64,000 bases of DNA from positions 1-64,000 of the forward strand of contig NZ_BSTS01000025.1 in the NCBI RefSeq assembly GCF_030269665.1, given 5' to 3'. Source of the DNA: Actinomycetospora sp. NBRC 106375. Its GTDB lineage: Bacteria > Actinomycetota > Actinomycetes > Mycobacteriales > Pseudonocardiaceae. Positions within the stretch are counted from its first letter, which is position 1; every line of letters begins with the position of its first letter. The notes under the pieces were generated by a model. The model made no database searches. It saw nothing but the letters and a program-made list of their open reading frames with translations, and had not been told where the DNA came from. Shown piece by piece: positions 1-8,532 of this stretch. Made by a program: the position numbers and the translations under genes.

Positions 1-57
1 CACCAACACCTTGACCCCACCAAGCGCTACCAAGGCCGCCTCACCCCCGCGGCCTGA
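1..57 (+). CDS. 3' end of an unidentified gene running in from the left edge
   Basis: Eighteen codons are open from the left edge and end in TGA. The visible peptide ends in KRYQGRLTPAA. It is too short to assign to a family, and I cannot tell whether it is a real coding tail. No ribosome binding site or start lies in the window, so the call rests only on an open frame reaching the edge. Confidence 0.25.
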   Translation, partial: HQHLDPTKRYQGRLTPAA

Positions 58-125
58 CCACCAAGATCCGAACCCGCGACACAACCACCGAGACTCGGCC
101 TTGACAGATCACCCGAGACAGGACA

Positions 126-139
126 CCGGCTACAGCCGG
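126..139 (-). terminator. short hairpin downstream of the metallohydrolase gene
   Basis: CCGGC and GCCGG flank a four-base loop, five bases beyond the stop codon of the minus-strand hydrolase. There is no U-tract after it, so termination is only possible, not shown. Confidence 0.3.
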
Positions 140-144
140 GAATT

Positions 145-2157
145 TCACTCACACAGGGGTCGGTAGACGGCGCGGGCCTGCTCGAAAACCGCGTGGTGGT
201 CGGCGAGCTGGGTGTCGCGGTGGTCGGGGTCGAAGCGGCCCTCGGCGAGCAGGAGCGCCTCGACACGGTCGAGCAGGCCCAGGCACCAGCGGGCGTCGGC
301 GGGCCGGGCGACCCGCTCCCCCGCCACCTCCACGTGCACCGGCGAGGTGTGGGCGAACACCGGCCGCTCCGGGTCCATCGGGTGCGGGCCGCCGCGGGCG
401 AGCGCGGCGATCCACAACGGGCCGCCGACCGTCACCGAGGCCACCACGGTGTCGTCCGAGCCGTCCGGCCCGACCGGGGCCGCGGCGATCTCGCCGTCGG
501 GGCCGACGAGGACGACCTCGTCCGCCCCGCTCCCCCGCACCCGGGCGTGGACGGCGAGGACGTCGCCGGCCTCGGCCGCCACGACGTCCCCGGGTCCGGC
601 CCCGTTGACGGACAGCGTCACGAACGGCCCGTTCGTCGCCAGCGTCCGCCCGGCCCGGATCGCGTCCCGCACCGCCTCGGCGGAGACCGGCGCGTCACCG
701 AGCTGCGCGTAGGTCCGCAGCCAGCCCGGCGGGTTGGACGCGACGCCCGGGCCGTGGGCGAAGGACAGGAAGACGTCGCTGCCCGCCACCGCCGCGAGAC
801 GCAGGCCGCACCCGAGCAGGCGGTGGTACAGCTCGGCGCCGGCGCGGTCGTCGAAGCACGACACGACCTCGAGGCCGTCGACCAGACCGAGCGCGGCGTC
901 CACCACGAGCGCGCGGGCCTCGACGGTGCGGTGCGGCGAGAGGAACGGGCCGTACGGGTCGTCGTCCGCGACCCCGAACGGGGCGAACACCGGGTGCGCG
1001 TACGCGGTGGAGGCGCCGGTGGCCTGCAGGTCGGTGCACGCCTCGCTGTTCGGTGGCCAGTCGTGCGGCTGCGCGGTGCCGGGGTGCCCGGTCTGGTACC
1101 GCGCCGGCGGGGCGCCCGGGGCGAGCGCGTGGACGTGGCCGAGCAGGTCGTTGCGGAACTCGACCGACGCCCGGGCGGAGGCATCACCACGCCAGAGGTC
1201 CGTCCCGACCGTCGCCTCGAACAGCTCACGGTCGTACACGCGCTCGCCGCCGAGGTTGCCGGCGGTGAGGTTCAGGAGGTCGAGAGCCTCGCCGCGCTGC
1301 ATCGCGCGGGCCTGCTCGGGGGCGACGACGAGGTCGCCGGAGTAGTTGAGGTGGACGTGCAGGTCCGCCGAGCGCCAGCCCTCGGCGCCCGGGTCGACGA
1401 CGCGCTCGGGCTCGAGGTCGACCACCGCGTCGTTGTCCACGGCGATCGTCCGCGACTCCGGCGCGTACTCCGGCCCGCGGGTGCACGTCACCGTCAGCTC
1501 GCCGGCCGGGACCGTGAGCGTGGTGTCGCGCGCGTGGAAGTACGGCCGGTGCGCGCCGTCGTGCTTGGCCGGCGCCCCCTCGGGCCACCACCCGCCGCCC
1601 GCCGCGTCGACCACCGACCAGCGCGACCACCCCGTCCCGCGCACCCGCAGCGTCGCGGCGGCCCGGACGTCGACCGCCCCGTCCACCAGGTGCACGGCGC
1701 CCGCGTACCCGACGCGCAGGGCGTCGCCGGCGAGGTCGACGGTCAGCACGTGCGCGCCCCCGGTGCGCACGGTGACCGGCGTGCCCGCGACGTCGAGCTC
1801 CGCGGTGACGGCGGCCTCGACGACCACGTCGAGCGTCACCGGCCGGCCCGCGACCGCGAGCCGCGGCGTCCCGACCCGCGAGGTCAGCGTCCCGTCGGCG
1901 TCGACGGCGAGCACGACGAGGCCCGGTCCGGGGTGCTCGCCCGCGACGCGGCGGATCGCCAGCGACCAGTCGCCGCCGGTCGACGCCAGCGCGGCGGTCA
2001 GGTCGCCGAGACGCGAGAAGCGCGCGAGCCGGAGGAACTCGGGCAGGTCCTCGGCGCCCCAGTCCCAGGGGCGCTCGTCGCGCAGCCGCCGGTAGTGGGC
2101 CAGCGCCTCGATCGCGGCCGGCGGGAGATCGAGGACCTCGTCGTCCTGACAGCACAT
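145..2157 (-). CDS. CehA/McbA-like metallohydrolase with C-terminal PHP-type domain
   Basis: The 670-residue protein has an N-terminal beta-rich region and a C-terminal half resembling the PHP fold of the CehA/McbA family, metal-dependent hydrolases that include carbaryl hydrolase. Visible metal-site candidates are the ADLHVHLNYSGD segment (about residue 265), AYAHPVF (about 380) and GSDVFLSFAHGPG (about 460). The ATG used here shares one base with the TGA of the upstream SDR (TGATG), which implies translational coupling and fixes the start; the frame stays open further upstream but only inside the SDR gene. No signal peptide is obvious. The substrate is unknown; the coupled SDR suggests hydrolysis of an ester or amide whose alcohol product is then oxidised. 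Confidence 0.8.
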   Translation of the reverse strand: MCCQDDEVLDLPPAAIEALAHYRRLRDERPWDWGAEDLPEFLRLARFSRLGDLTAALASTGGDWSLAIRRVAGEHPGPGLVVLAVDADGTLTSRVGTPRLAVAGRPVTLDVVVEAAVTAELDVAGTPVTVRTGGAHVLTVDLAGDALRVGYAGAVHLVDGAVDVRAAATLRVRGTGWSRWSVVDAAGGGWWPEGAPAKHDGAHRPYFHARDTTLTVPAGELTVTCTRGPEYAPESRTIAVDNDAVVDLEPERVVDPGAEGWRSADLHVHLNYSGDLVVAPEQARAMQRGEALDLLNLTAGNLGGERVYDRELFEATVGTDLWRGDASARASVEFRNDLLGHVHALAPGAPPARYQTGHPGTAQPHDWPPNSEACTDLQATGASTAYAHPVFAPFGVADDDPYGPFLSPHRTVEARALVVDAALGLVDGLEVVSCFDDRAGAELYHRLLGCGLRLAAVAGSDVFLSFAHGPGVASNPPGWLRTYAQLGDAPVSAEAVRDAIRAGRTLATNGPFVTLSVNGAGPGDVVAAEAGDVLAVHARVRGSGADEVVLVGPDGEIAAAPVGPDGSDDTVVASVTVGGPLWIAALARGGPHPMDPERPVFAHTSPVHVEVAGERVARPADARWCLGLLDRVEALLLAEGRFDPDHRDTQLADHHAVFEQARAVYRPLCE

Positions 2158-2987
2158 CAGCGAGCAGTGAACCCCGCGTCGACGGGCAGCGCCACACCCG
2201 TCACGTAGCGGGCCTCGTCGGAGACCAGCCAGGCGACCGCCGCCGTGATGTCCTCCGGCGCCAGCAGGCCGACGGGCAGCAGGTTGCCGACGTCGGGCAT
2301 CTCGTCCGCCGGCACGGAGAAGCGCGCCGCCACCGCGTCGTTCAGCACCATCGTCGTGGCGACGCCGGCGGGGTGGACGGAGTTGACGCGGACGGAGTGG
2401 GGCGCGAGCCAGTGCGCCCACGACCGCATGAGCCCCACGACCGCGTGCTTGCTCGCGATGTACCCGTCGGACTGCCCGCTGCCGTCGCCGCCGCGCCCGG
2501 TGAGGCCCATCGAGGAGCTCGTCAGCACGATCGCGCCGCCCCGCCCCTGCTCGATCATCGTGGGTGCGGCGGCCTGGACGGTGTTCCAGACGCCGACGGT
2601 GTTGACCTCGAGCTGGTCACGGAACGCCCGCGCCTCGGTGATGTCCGGCGAGGCCATGCCGATGCCGGCGTTGGCGAGCACGACGTCGACGCCGCCGAGC
2701 TCCGCGATCCCCGCCGCGACGGCCTTGCCGAGCGCGTCGCCGTCCCGGACGTCGGCGATGTGCGCGCTCACCCGGCCGCCGCGGGCACGGATCCCGGCCG
2801 CGGTCTCCTCGAGGTCGTCGTGGCCCGCCATCGGGTAGGCCACGCCCTCGATCGACGCGCAGATGTCGACCGCGATCACGTCAGCGCCCTGCTCGGCGAG
2901 CCGCCAGGCGTGACTGCGGCCCTGCCCGCGGGCCGCGCCCGTGACGAGCGCGACCCGCCCCGCCTGAGGTCCTGTGCGTGCGTCCAT
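2157..2987 (-). CDS. mycofactocin-coupled SDR family oxidoreductase
   Basis: This 276-residue short-chain dehydrogenase carries the Rossmann motif TGAARGQGRSHA near residue 18, the nucleotide-discriminating VDIC segment, the NAG motif (LANAGIG), the catalytic serine in TSSSMGL and YIASK as the YxxxK pair. The GQGRSHA plus AVDIC signature and the acidic spacer before the second nucleotide-loop strand are characteristic of the mycofactocin-associated SDR subfamily, whose members keep NAD bound and pass electrons to the RiPP cofactor mycofactocin. That assignment comes from family knowledge; mycofactocin genes are not in the window. The gene heads a two-gene operon with the metallohydrolase. Confidence 0.85.
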   Translation of the reverse strand: MDARTGPQAGRVALVTGAARGQGRSHAWRLAEQGADVIAVDICASIEGVAYPMAGHDDLEETAAGIRARGGRVSAHIADVRDGDALGKAVAAGIAELGGVDVVLANAGIGMASPDITEARAFRDQLEVNTVGVWNTVQAAAPTMIEQGRGGAIVLTSSSMGLTGRGGDGSGQSDGYIASKHAVVGLMRSWAHWLAPHSVRVNSVHPAGVATTMVLNDAVAARFSVPADEMPDVGNLLPVGLLAPEDITAAVAWLVSDEARYVTGVALPVDAGFTAR

Positions 2988-3045
2988 GGCGGGCACCGTA
3001 GCAGGCGGTGGTTGTAAAAAAGAACCACGTACTACGGCGGCAGGA

Positions 3046-3834
3046 TCAGACCGGTGTCTTCTCCCCCGCCGCCACCGGCACCGTGACGGTGTTGCCCGCC
3101 GGGGGCAGCGGGCACGTCGCCGACGCGGTGAAGGCGCACGGCAGGTTGAGCGTGCGGTTGAAGTCGATCCGCACGCTGCCGTCGGCTGCGGGCACCTCGG
3201 TGCGCAGGATGCGCCCACCGCCGTAGGTCTCCGCGCCCGACGTGCCGTCGCGGAAGTGCAGCTTGAGCTCGTCACCCTCACCGGAGAGCGCCACCAGCTC
3301 CTGCTCCGCGCCGCCGACGGTGAACGTCACGGTCCCGACGGCGGTCGGGTGGAACCCGAGGCCGTCCACCACCGTGTCGACGTCGATCCGCCGCGGCGCG
3401 TCCCACGGCGTGAACCGGCCGGTGACGACCCACGCGGCGTCGACCGGGAACGCGGGCACGCCGGCGAACTCCCGGCGCGTCCGTGCTTCGGGGTCGCGCA
3501 CCCGCAGCGCCAGGTGCTCCTCGCGGCGGATCACCTCGACCCGGCGCCGGTCGACCGTGACGAGCACGCCCGGCTTGCCGTCGACCGGCTCGACGCGGGC
3601 GGTGCCGTCCACCGGCTCGCCGTCGACGCCGACCTCGTCGGCCGCCGCGGCGGTGATCTCCACCCCGCCGTCGGCGGCCCGCCACGTGCCCGGCAGACCC
3701 GGGTACGGGCGGGCCTCGCCGTCGAGCCAGTACAGCCCGGTGAGGCTCAGCCAGCCGTGGGGCGCGCGGAGCACGTCCTCGCGCTCGGCGTGCCAGGTGG
3801 CCCAGTCCTGCGCGAGGTCCAGGGTGCTCGTCAT
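3046..3834 (-). CDS. DUF1684 domain-containing protein
   Basis: The 262-residue protein matches the DUF1684 family: an N-terminal helix ([24 protein letters not shown]), a central beta-rich part with [15 protein letters not shown] residues (here [13 protein letters not shown]) and the C-terminal [13 protein letters not shown] segment typical of the family. No catalytic role is established. Its ATG overlaps the msrA stop by 4 bp (ATGA), so the two are probably co-translated. In many actinobacteria the family is cytosolic and linked to stress genes; no signal peptide is seen here. Confidence 0.8.
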   Translation of the reverse strand: MTSTLDLAQDWATWHAEREDVLRAPHGWLSLTGLYWLDGEARPYPGLPGTWRAADGGVEITAAAADEVGVDGEPVDGTARVEPVDGKPGVLVTVDRRRVEVIRREEHLALRVRDPEARTRREFAGVPAFPVDAAWVVTGRFTPWDAPRRIDVDTVVDGLGFHPTAVGTVTFTVGGAEQELVALSGEGDELKLHFRDGTSGAETYGGGRILRTEVPAADGSVRIDFNRTLNLPCAFTASATCPLPPAGNTVTVPVAAGEKTPV

Positions 3835-4346
3835 CCGGTGGTCGCCTCCCGGCGCGGCAGCACCCAGCCGGGGCGCACGAAGTGGCAGGTGTAGCCCCAG
3901 GGCTGCTTCTGCAGGTAGTCCTGGTGCTCCGGCTCGGCCTCCCAGAAGTCGCTCGCCGGCTCCACCTCGGTGACGACCTTGCCCGGCCACAGGCCGGAGG
4001 CGTCGACGTCGGCGATGGTGTCGCGCGCGATTCGCTCCTGCTCGGGCGTCGTGTAGTAGATGGCCGAGCGGTAGCTGCGGCCGATGTCGTTGCCCTGACG
4101 GTTCTTCGTCGACGGGTCGTGGATCTGGAAGAAGAACTCCAGGATCGTCCGGTAGGAGATCACCTCGTCGTCGAACACCACCTCGACGGCCTCGGCGTGG
4201 TCGCCGTGGCGGCGGTAGGTGGCGTTCGGGGTGTTCGGGTCTCCGGAGTATCCGACCCGGGTGGAGAGGATGCCCGGACGCTGCCGCAGCAGCTCCTGCG
4301 CTCCCCAGAAGCACCCACCGGCCAGGATGGCGGTCTGCGTGGCCAC
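3831..4346 (-). CDS. msrA: peptide-methionine (S)-S-oxide reductase MsrA
   Basis: The 171-residue enzyme reduces S-methionine sulfoxide in proteins and free methionine. The catalytic GCFWG motif starts near residue 10 ([15 protein letters not shown]), and [16 protein letters not shown] and EVVFDD follow as in the family. There is no second cysteine-bearing tail of the longer MsrA type. The GTG start is chosen because an AGGAGGT Shine-Dalgarno sequence lies six bases upstream; the frame is open for a further 14 codons without one. The gene is coupled downstream to the DUF1684 gene. Confidence 0.95.
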   Translation of the reverse strand: MATQTAILAGGCFWGAQELLRQRPGILSTRVGYSGDPNTPNATYRRHGDHAEAVEVVFDDEVISYRTILEFFFQIHDPSTKNRQGNDIGRSYRSAIYYTTPEQERIARDTIADVDASGLWPGKVVTEVEPASDFWEAEPEHQDYLQKQPWGYTCHFVRPGWVLPRREATTG

Positions 4347-4406
4347 TGATCGACCTCCTCGGTCTCGGCTTGCGTGGGGGAAACGCACGCCGGCTCGTGG
4401 GTGTTC

Positions 4407-4955
4407 CTACTCCCGGCTCACCACCGACAGGAAGCGCACCGGGGCCTCGAGCAGCTCGTACGGGCCGTGCTCGCCCTCGGCGTCGAGCTGCAGCGTGTCC
4501 CCCGCCCGCAGGGTGTAGCGCGCGTCCTCGTAGCCGTAGACCATCGCGCCCTCGAGGACGTAGAGCAGCTCGCGTCCCGGGTGCCGGCCACGATCCCGGG
4601 GGCCGACACCGGCGTCGCCGTCCAGCGTGACGAGGTGGGCCTCGAGTGGGCCGTGCGGTGGTCCGAGCCGGCGGTCCCCCGGCGTGGCGACCGGCGCGCC
4701 GGCGGGCGTGAACACCACCCGGTGGGTCGGTGCGACCTCACCGAGCAGCGCCCCGACCGGCACCTCGAGGGCCGCCGCGAGGCGGGCCAGCGTCGTCAGG
4801 CTGGAGGACGTCCGCCGGTGCTCGATCTTCGAGAGCATCGCCCGCGAGATCCCCGCGCGGGCGGCGAGCTCACCGTTGGACAGACCGAGGGCCAGGCGAC
4901 GCCGGCGGACCTGCTCGGCGAGGGCGTGCTCGGGGCCCTCGGGATCCTCAGTCAC
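4407..4955 (-). CDS. XRE-family regulator with C-terminal cupin domain
   Basis: Residues 10-65 form a helix-turn-helix of the Xre/Cro type (LGLSNGELAARAGISRAMLSKIE), followed by a small-molecule-binding cupin beta-barrel (about residues 105-180, ELLYVLEGAMVYGYED and LRAGDTLQLDA). This HTH_3-cupin layout is that of PuuR/SinR-like regulators of amino acid, polyamine or oxidative functions. It sits 61 bp upstream of msrA on the same strand, so it could regulate or share transcription with the msrA pair. The GTG start gives the usual family length of about 180 residues. Confidence 0.88.
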   Translation of the reverse strand: MTEDPEGPEHALAEQVRRRRLALGLSNGELAARAGISRAMLSKIEHRRTSSSLTTLARLAAALEVPVGALLGEVAPTHRVVFTPAGAPVATPGDRRLGPPHGPLEAHLVTLDGDAGVGPRDRGRHPGRELLYVLEGAMVYGYEDARYTLRAGDTLQLDAEGEHGPYELLEAPVRFLSVVSRE

Positions 4956-5097
4956 CGCTCCCGTTCACCCGTCCTCCCCCTCGCGTCGCACGACCAGCGT
5001 CACCCGCGGCTCGGCGCGGTGGGTTACAGGGACGTTTCCGGTGGTGCGTCGCGGCGCGCGTCCGGGTGCCGACGGTCGATGTGCCACTCGGGGTGAC

Positions 5098-5577
5098 ATG
5101 CTCCGCACCGTGAGCGAGCAGCGCATCGAGGTCACGCGGGTCATCGCCGCCGAGCCCGCCACGATCTTCGACGTCCTGCGCGACCCGCACGGGCACGTCT
5201 CGATCGACAGCTCGGGCATGCTCATGGACGCCACCGGCGAGCCCGTCGAGGCGGTGGGCGACCGCTTCACCGTGCACATGGACCGCGAGTCGCTCGGCGA
5301 CCGGCCGCTCGGCCGCTACGACGTCGACGTCGTCATCACCGTCTACGAGCCCGACCACGACATCGCCTGGACCATCGAGGGCGTGGCGCGGCCGTTCATC
5401 GGCCACGTCTACGGCTACCACCTCGAGCCCGTCGAGGACGGGACGCGTGTCACGTCGTACTACGACTGGTCGCACATCCATCCCGAGTGGGCGGAGCGCG
5501 ACGTCTTCCCGATCATCCCGGAGCAGGCCCTCCGGTCGACGCTGGGGATCCTCGCCCGGACGGTGCAGAAGGACTGA
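5098..5577 (+). CDS. SRPBCC (START-like) family protein
   Basis: The 159-residue protein begins with a typical SRPBCC strand (IEVTRVIAAEPATIFDVLRDP) and ends with the long C-terminal helix QALRSTLGILARTV. The fold forms a hydrophobic pocket; members act as cyclases, lipid carriers or polyketide aromatases, but nothing visible points to one substrate. ATG at this start or a GTG four codons later are both possible. The 3' end overlaps the convergent 2H phosphoesterase gene by 65 bp. Confidence 0.8.
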   Translation: MLRTVSEQRIEVTRVIAAEPATIFDVLRDPHGHVSIDSSGMLMDATGEPVEAVGDRFTVHMDRESLGDRPLGRYDVDVVITVYEPDHDIAWTIEGVARPFIGHVYGYHLEPVEDGTRVTSYYDWSHIHPEWAERDVFPIIPEQALRSTLGILARTVQKD

Positions 5578-6085
5578 GCACCGCCTCGGCGCCCACGTCC
5601 CAGGTCTGCGTGCGGATCATGAGCTGCACCCGGTCGACGGTGGTCGTGAGCGGGAGCCGCGGGGCGAGGGCCGCGGCGGCGTCGGCCAGCGCGGCGGCCG
5701 GGGCGGCCCGGCGCAGGCCGACGGTGAGGTGCGGGACGAGCTCGCGGTCCGCGGGCGGCAGCGCCGGGACGGCGCGCCGGATGCGCTCGGCGATCTCGCG
5801 GAACGGGTCGACCGGGTCGGGAGCGAGCCACAGCACGCGGTCGGAGAACCACCGCAGCGCGCCGAACGAGCAGGCGAACCGCGCGACGGGCGCCACGGCC
5901 TCGCGGAGCGCCGCGACGTCCGAGTCGGTGACGTCCGCGGGCTCGAGGAAGGGGTACACCAGCGTGAGGTGCGCCCCGAGCCCGCGGCGCGCGGTGGGGT
6001 CGAGCCGCTCGCGGAACGGGGCCACCAGCGGCTCGGCGTCGGGGACCAGCACCGCGATCATCGTGCGGCGCGGCTGATCGTCCAT
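5513..6085 (-). CDS. 2'-5' RNA ligase / 2H phosphoesterase family protein
   Basis: Two HxTx motifs, HLTLVYPFL near residue 39 and HLTVGLRR near residue 123, define the 2H phosphoesterase superfamily. Members hydrolyse cyclic nucleotides or 2',3'-cyclic phosphates or ligate RNA; the substrate here is unknown. The start at MDDQP shares its CATG with the ATG of the divergent gene; an internal ATG (MIAVLVPD), eight codons in, is the alternative and would separate the two genes. The C-terminal proline/glycine tail lies in the overlap with the SRPBCC gene and may not be functional. Confidence 0.82.
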   Translation of the reverse strand: MDDQPRRTMIAVLVPDAEPLVAPFRERLDPTARRGLGAHLTLVYPFLEPADVTDSDVAALREAVAPVARFACSFGALRWFSDRVLWLAPDPVDPFREIAERIRRAVPALPPADRELVPHLTVGLRRAAPAAALADAAAALAPRLPLTTTVDRVQLMIRTQTWDVGAEAVLSPSAPSGRGSPASTGGPAPG

Positions 6086-6422
6086 GCTGGAGAGCGTGGC
6101 AGCGACGACGGCGAGCTTCGACCGCTTCGGTGTGAGCTACCTGACCGGCAACTCCCGCGCGCCGGGCGCCATCGCGGCGGTCGTCCAGTGCTTCTCCGGC
6201 GACGGGGAGGTCGCGCAGCTGCAGTTCTTCCCCCGCGGGGTCCCGGTGACGCTGCCGGGCGGCCTGGGCTCGAGCGGCAACGTCGTCCTCTACTTCGGGA
6301 TCGACGACCTGCCCGGTGTCCTCGACGTGCTCCGGCGCACCCCGGCGGCCACGGTCGTGCTCGATCCCGACGAGGGCCACGGCGCCCTGTACGGGGCGAC
6401 CGAGCAGGCCGGCGACGGCTGA
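6084..6422 (+). CDS. hypothetical protein of 112 residues
   Basis: I do not recognise this protein. It has no signal peptide or membrane segment and reads as a compact soluble domain with alternating strands (QLQFFPRGVPVTLPGG, NVVLYFGIDDLPGVLDVL). It precedes the LLM oxidoreductase by 22 bp on the same strand, which suggests a small operon. The ATG overlaps the divergent 2H gene start; a GTG four codons later would remove that overlap. Confidence 0.55.
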   Translation: MLESVAATTASFDRFGVSYLTGNSRAPGAIAAVVQCFSGDGEVAQLQFFPRGVPVTLPGGLGSSGNVVLYFGIDDLPGVLDVLRRTPAATVVLDPDEGHGALYGATEQAGDG

Positions 6423-6444
6423 CGGCGGGGCTAGGGTCGGCGGC

Positions 6445-7371
6445 GTGCGCTGGTCGATCTCCCTGCCCCAGCTCGACGTCGACGGCTTCGACGGCGACGG
6501 GCTCGCGTTCTTCCTGGCCCGCGCCGAGGAGCTCGGCTTCGAGGGCGGCTGGACGCTCGAGCAGGCGGTCGGCCCGACGCCGCTGATCGCCCCGCTCGAG
6601 CTGCTCGCGTGGGCCGCCGGGCACTCGACGCGCCTGCGCCTCGGGGTCGCGGTGCTGGTCAGCTCGCTGCACGACCCCCTCCAGCTCGCCGCCTCGCTCA
6701 CCGCGGTCGACCGCCTGAGCCACGGGCGCCTGGACGTCGGCGTCGCGCCCGGCGGCGGGTTCCGGAAGTTCGAGGCGTTCGGGGTGGAGCGCGAGACCTT
6801 CGTCGCCCGCTTCACCGAGGGCCTCGAGCTGATGGAGGCCGCGTGGTCGGACGCCCCGCGGGTGACGTTCCACGGCCGGTTCCGCGACGTCGACGACCTC
6901 CCGATCGCCCCGAAGCCGGTGCAGCGCCCGCACCCGCCGATCTGGTTCGGCGCGAACGCCCCGCGCGCCCTCGCCCGCGCGGTCCGGCTCGGCGACGCGT
7001 TCCTCGGCGCCGGGTCGTCGTCCACGGCGCGGTTCGCCGAGCAGGTGTCGACGGTGCGTGCCGAGCTCGACCGCCAGGGCCGCGACCCGGTCCCGTTCAC
7101 GATCGGCAAGCGCGTCTACCTCGCCGTCGACGACGACGCCGACCGCGCGCGCCGGCAGGTCGCCGCCGGCCTGCACCGGATCTACGGCGAGATGCCGGGC
7201 CTCGACGACGTCGCCGTCGCCGGCACTCCCGACGACGTCGCCCGGGGGCTGACCGAGGTCACGGCCGCGGGCGCCGAGATGATCGTGCTCAACCCGCTCG
7301 GGGACACCGTCACCGACGACCGCGAGCAGATGGAGCGCCTCGCGGCCGAGGTCCTGCCCCGGGTGGGCTGA
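6445..7371 (+). CDS. LLM-class (F420-dependent type) oxidoreductase
   Basis: This 308-residue TIM-barrel protein is luciferase-like: FFLARAEELGFEGGW in the first helix, SLTAVDRLSHGRLDVGVAPGGG in the flavin/F420 phosphate region and PKPVQRPHPPIWFGANAPRA towards the C-terminal half. In actinobacteria such proteins usually use F420, sometimes FMN; the sequence alone does not decide. The GTG start gives an immediate first strand (VRWSISLPQLDVDGF) as in the family. The substrate is unknown. Confidence 0.88.
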   Translation: MRWSISLPQLDVDGFDGDGLAFFLARAEELGFEGGWTLEQAVGPTPLIAPLELLAWAAGHSTRLRLGVAVLVSSLHDPLQLAASLTAVDRLSHGRLDVGVAPGGGFRKFEAFGVERETFVARFTEGLELMEAAWSDAPRVTFHGRFRDVDDLPIAPKPVQRPHPPIWFGANAPRALARAVRLGDAFLGAGSSSTARFAEQVSTVRAELDRQGRDPVPFTIGKRVYLAVDDDADRARRQVAAGLHRIYGEMPGLDDVAVAGTPDDVARGLTEVTAAGAEMIVLNPLGDTVTDDREQMERLAAEVLPRVG

Positions 7372-7400
7372 GCGGGTACGGTCCGGCACAGCACGTGGTT

Positions 7401-7540
7401 GCGCCTAGGGTTCCGCCCGCTGCCCGCCTCCTGACCCACAACCAGGGTGGCCGGGGCCAGGACCGAGCGGCGCCACGGCCGCCCCGAGGACAGCGTCGGG
7501 CCGGTCGACACCTGACGGGAGAGAAGCCCTGAGGGCTCCG
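7401..7540 (+). promoter_or_regulatory. candidate guanidine-I (ykkC) riboswitch leader
   Basis: The untranslated leader of the EamA gene contains the ordered ykkC landmarks: CTAGGGTTCCG (7405-7415), CCAGGACCGAG (7457-7467) and ACACnnnACGGGAGAGAAGCCC (7508-7529). The class consensus has CTAGGGTTCCG, CTGGTCCGAG and ACAC...GGGANAAAAGCCC in the same order. It lies between the stop of the LLM gene and a transporter start, the usual context for guanidine exporters. The match was made by eye, without covariance scoring; ppGpp- or PRPP-type ykkC variants remain possible. Confidence 0.62.
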
Positions 7541-7550
7541 ATTCGACGTG

Positions 7551-7566
7551 CCCGTCCCCGGACGGG
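7551..7566 (+). terminator. hairpin in the expression platform of the leader
   Basis: CCCGTC and GACGGG form a perfect six-base stem with a CCCG loop just before the CAGGAG ribosome binding site of the EamA gene. It could act as a terminator without a U-tract or mask the ribosome binding site in response to the upstream aptamer. A smaller AGCCC/GGGCT hairpin lies at 7525-7537. Confidence 0.45.
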
Positions 7567-7589
7567 ACCGACGCCCAGGAGCCTCCCCG

Positions 7590-8465
7590 GTGATCCTCCC
7601 CGTCCTCTCCACCTCCCCCGCCACCGACGGTCTGTCCGGCGGGATCGTCGCGATCACGCTGCTCGCCGCCGTGCTGCACGCCACGTGGAACGCGGTCGCC
7701 CACGGCGTCCCCGACCGTCTCGTCGGCTTCGGGCTGATCGGCGCGGCCTACGTGGTGGTGCCCGGCATCGGCGTGCTCGTGCTCGGGCTGCCGCCGGCCG
7801 CCGCGTGGCCCTTCATCGCGGCCTCGGCCGTGCTGCACGTCGTCTACACGCTGCTGCTCTGGGCGAGCTACCAGCTCGGTGAGTTCAGCCAGGTCTACCC
7901 GGTGGCGCGCGGCACCGCGCCGTGGGTCGTCGCGCTGATCGAGGTGGCTCTCGGGCACGGCCTGCCGCCGCAGCAGCTCGCAGGCGTCGTGGTGATCTCC
8001 GTGGGCCTCCTGAGCCTGGCGCTCGACGGCGGCCATCCGTCCCGGGCGACGCTGCCCGCGCTGGCGGCCGCGACGGCCACCGGGCTCGCGATCGCCGGGT
8101 ACACCGTCGTCGACGCCACCGCGGTCGCCACCACGCCGGTGCTGGTGTACGCGTCGTGGACGTTCCTGCTGCAGGGCCCGGTGATGCCGATCGTCGCCCT
8201 CGCCCGCCGCGGACGCCGGCTCCGGGCCGTCACGCCCGCCGTCGCGCTCGTGGGCCTCGGCGGCGGCGTCGTCTCCCTGGCCGCGTACGGGCTCGTGCTC
8301 GTCGCCCAGACCAGCGGGGCCACCGCCGCCGTCGCGGCCCTGCGCGAGACCAGCATCGTCATCGGCGCGCTGATCGGGACGGTCTTCCTCGGTGAGAGCT
8401 TCGGGCTGCGCCGGGCGGTGGCCGCCGCCGTCGTCGCGGTCGGCATCGTGCTGGTCAACGTCTGA
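7590..8465 (+). CDS. EamA/DMT-family transporter, candidate guanidine or metabolite exporter
   Basis: The 291-residue membrane protein has about ten hydrophobic segments in two EamA repeats, with AVLHATWNAVAHG near the N-terminus and GLFLGES-like sequence (GTVFLGESFG) near the end. The drug/metabolite transporter superfamily also contains the small multidrug exporters commonly found under guanidine-I riboswitches. The GTG start follows CAGGAG at good spacing. The leader in front suggests that expression is ligand controlled; the substrate is inferred from that leader only. Confidence 0.85.
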   Translation: MILPVLSTSPATDGLSGGIVAITLLAAVLHATWNAVAHGVPDRLVGFGLIGAAYVVVPGIGVLVLGLPPAAAWPFIAASAVLHVVYTLLLWASYQLGEFSQVYPVARGTAPWVVALIEVALGHGLPPQQLAGVVVISVGLLSLALDGGHPSRATLPALAAATATGLAIAGYTVVDATAVATTPVLVYASWTFLLQGPVMPIVALARRGRRLRAVTPAVALVGLGGGVVSLAAYGLVLVAQTSGATAAVAALRETSIVIGALIGTVFLGESFGLRRAVAAAVVAVGIVLVNV

Positions 8466-8532
8466 TACCGGTATCGGGACTGGTCGTCGTGACCAGTGCC
8501 CCGGGCGCGGGCGGCGACCACGATCGGCCGGT

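Noticed and set aside
1..57. Transposase tail at the left edge
   Set aside because: Eighteen codons do not show a family signature, so no identity is claimed.
101..106. TTGACA as a -35 promoter element
   Set aside because: No -10 hexamer lies at 16-19 bases, and no plus-strand gene starts nearby.
193..2208. A 670-codon plus-strand frame
   Set aside because: It is the antisense shadow of the metallohydrolase, which has clear metal motifs and coupling to the SDR.
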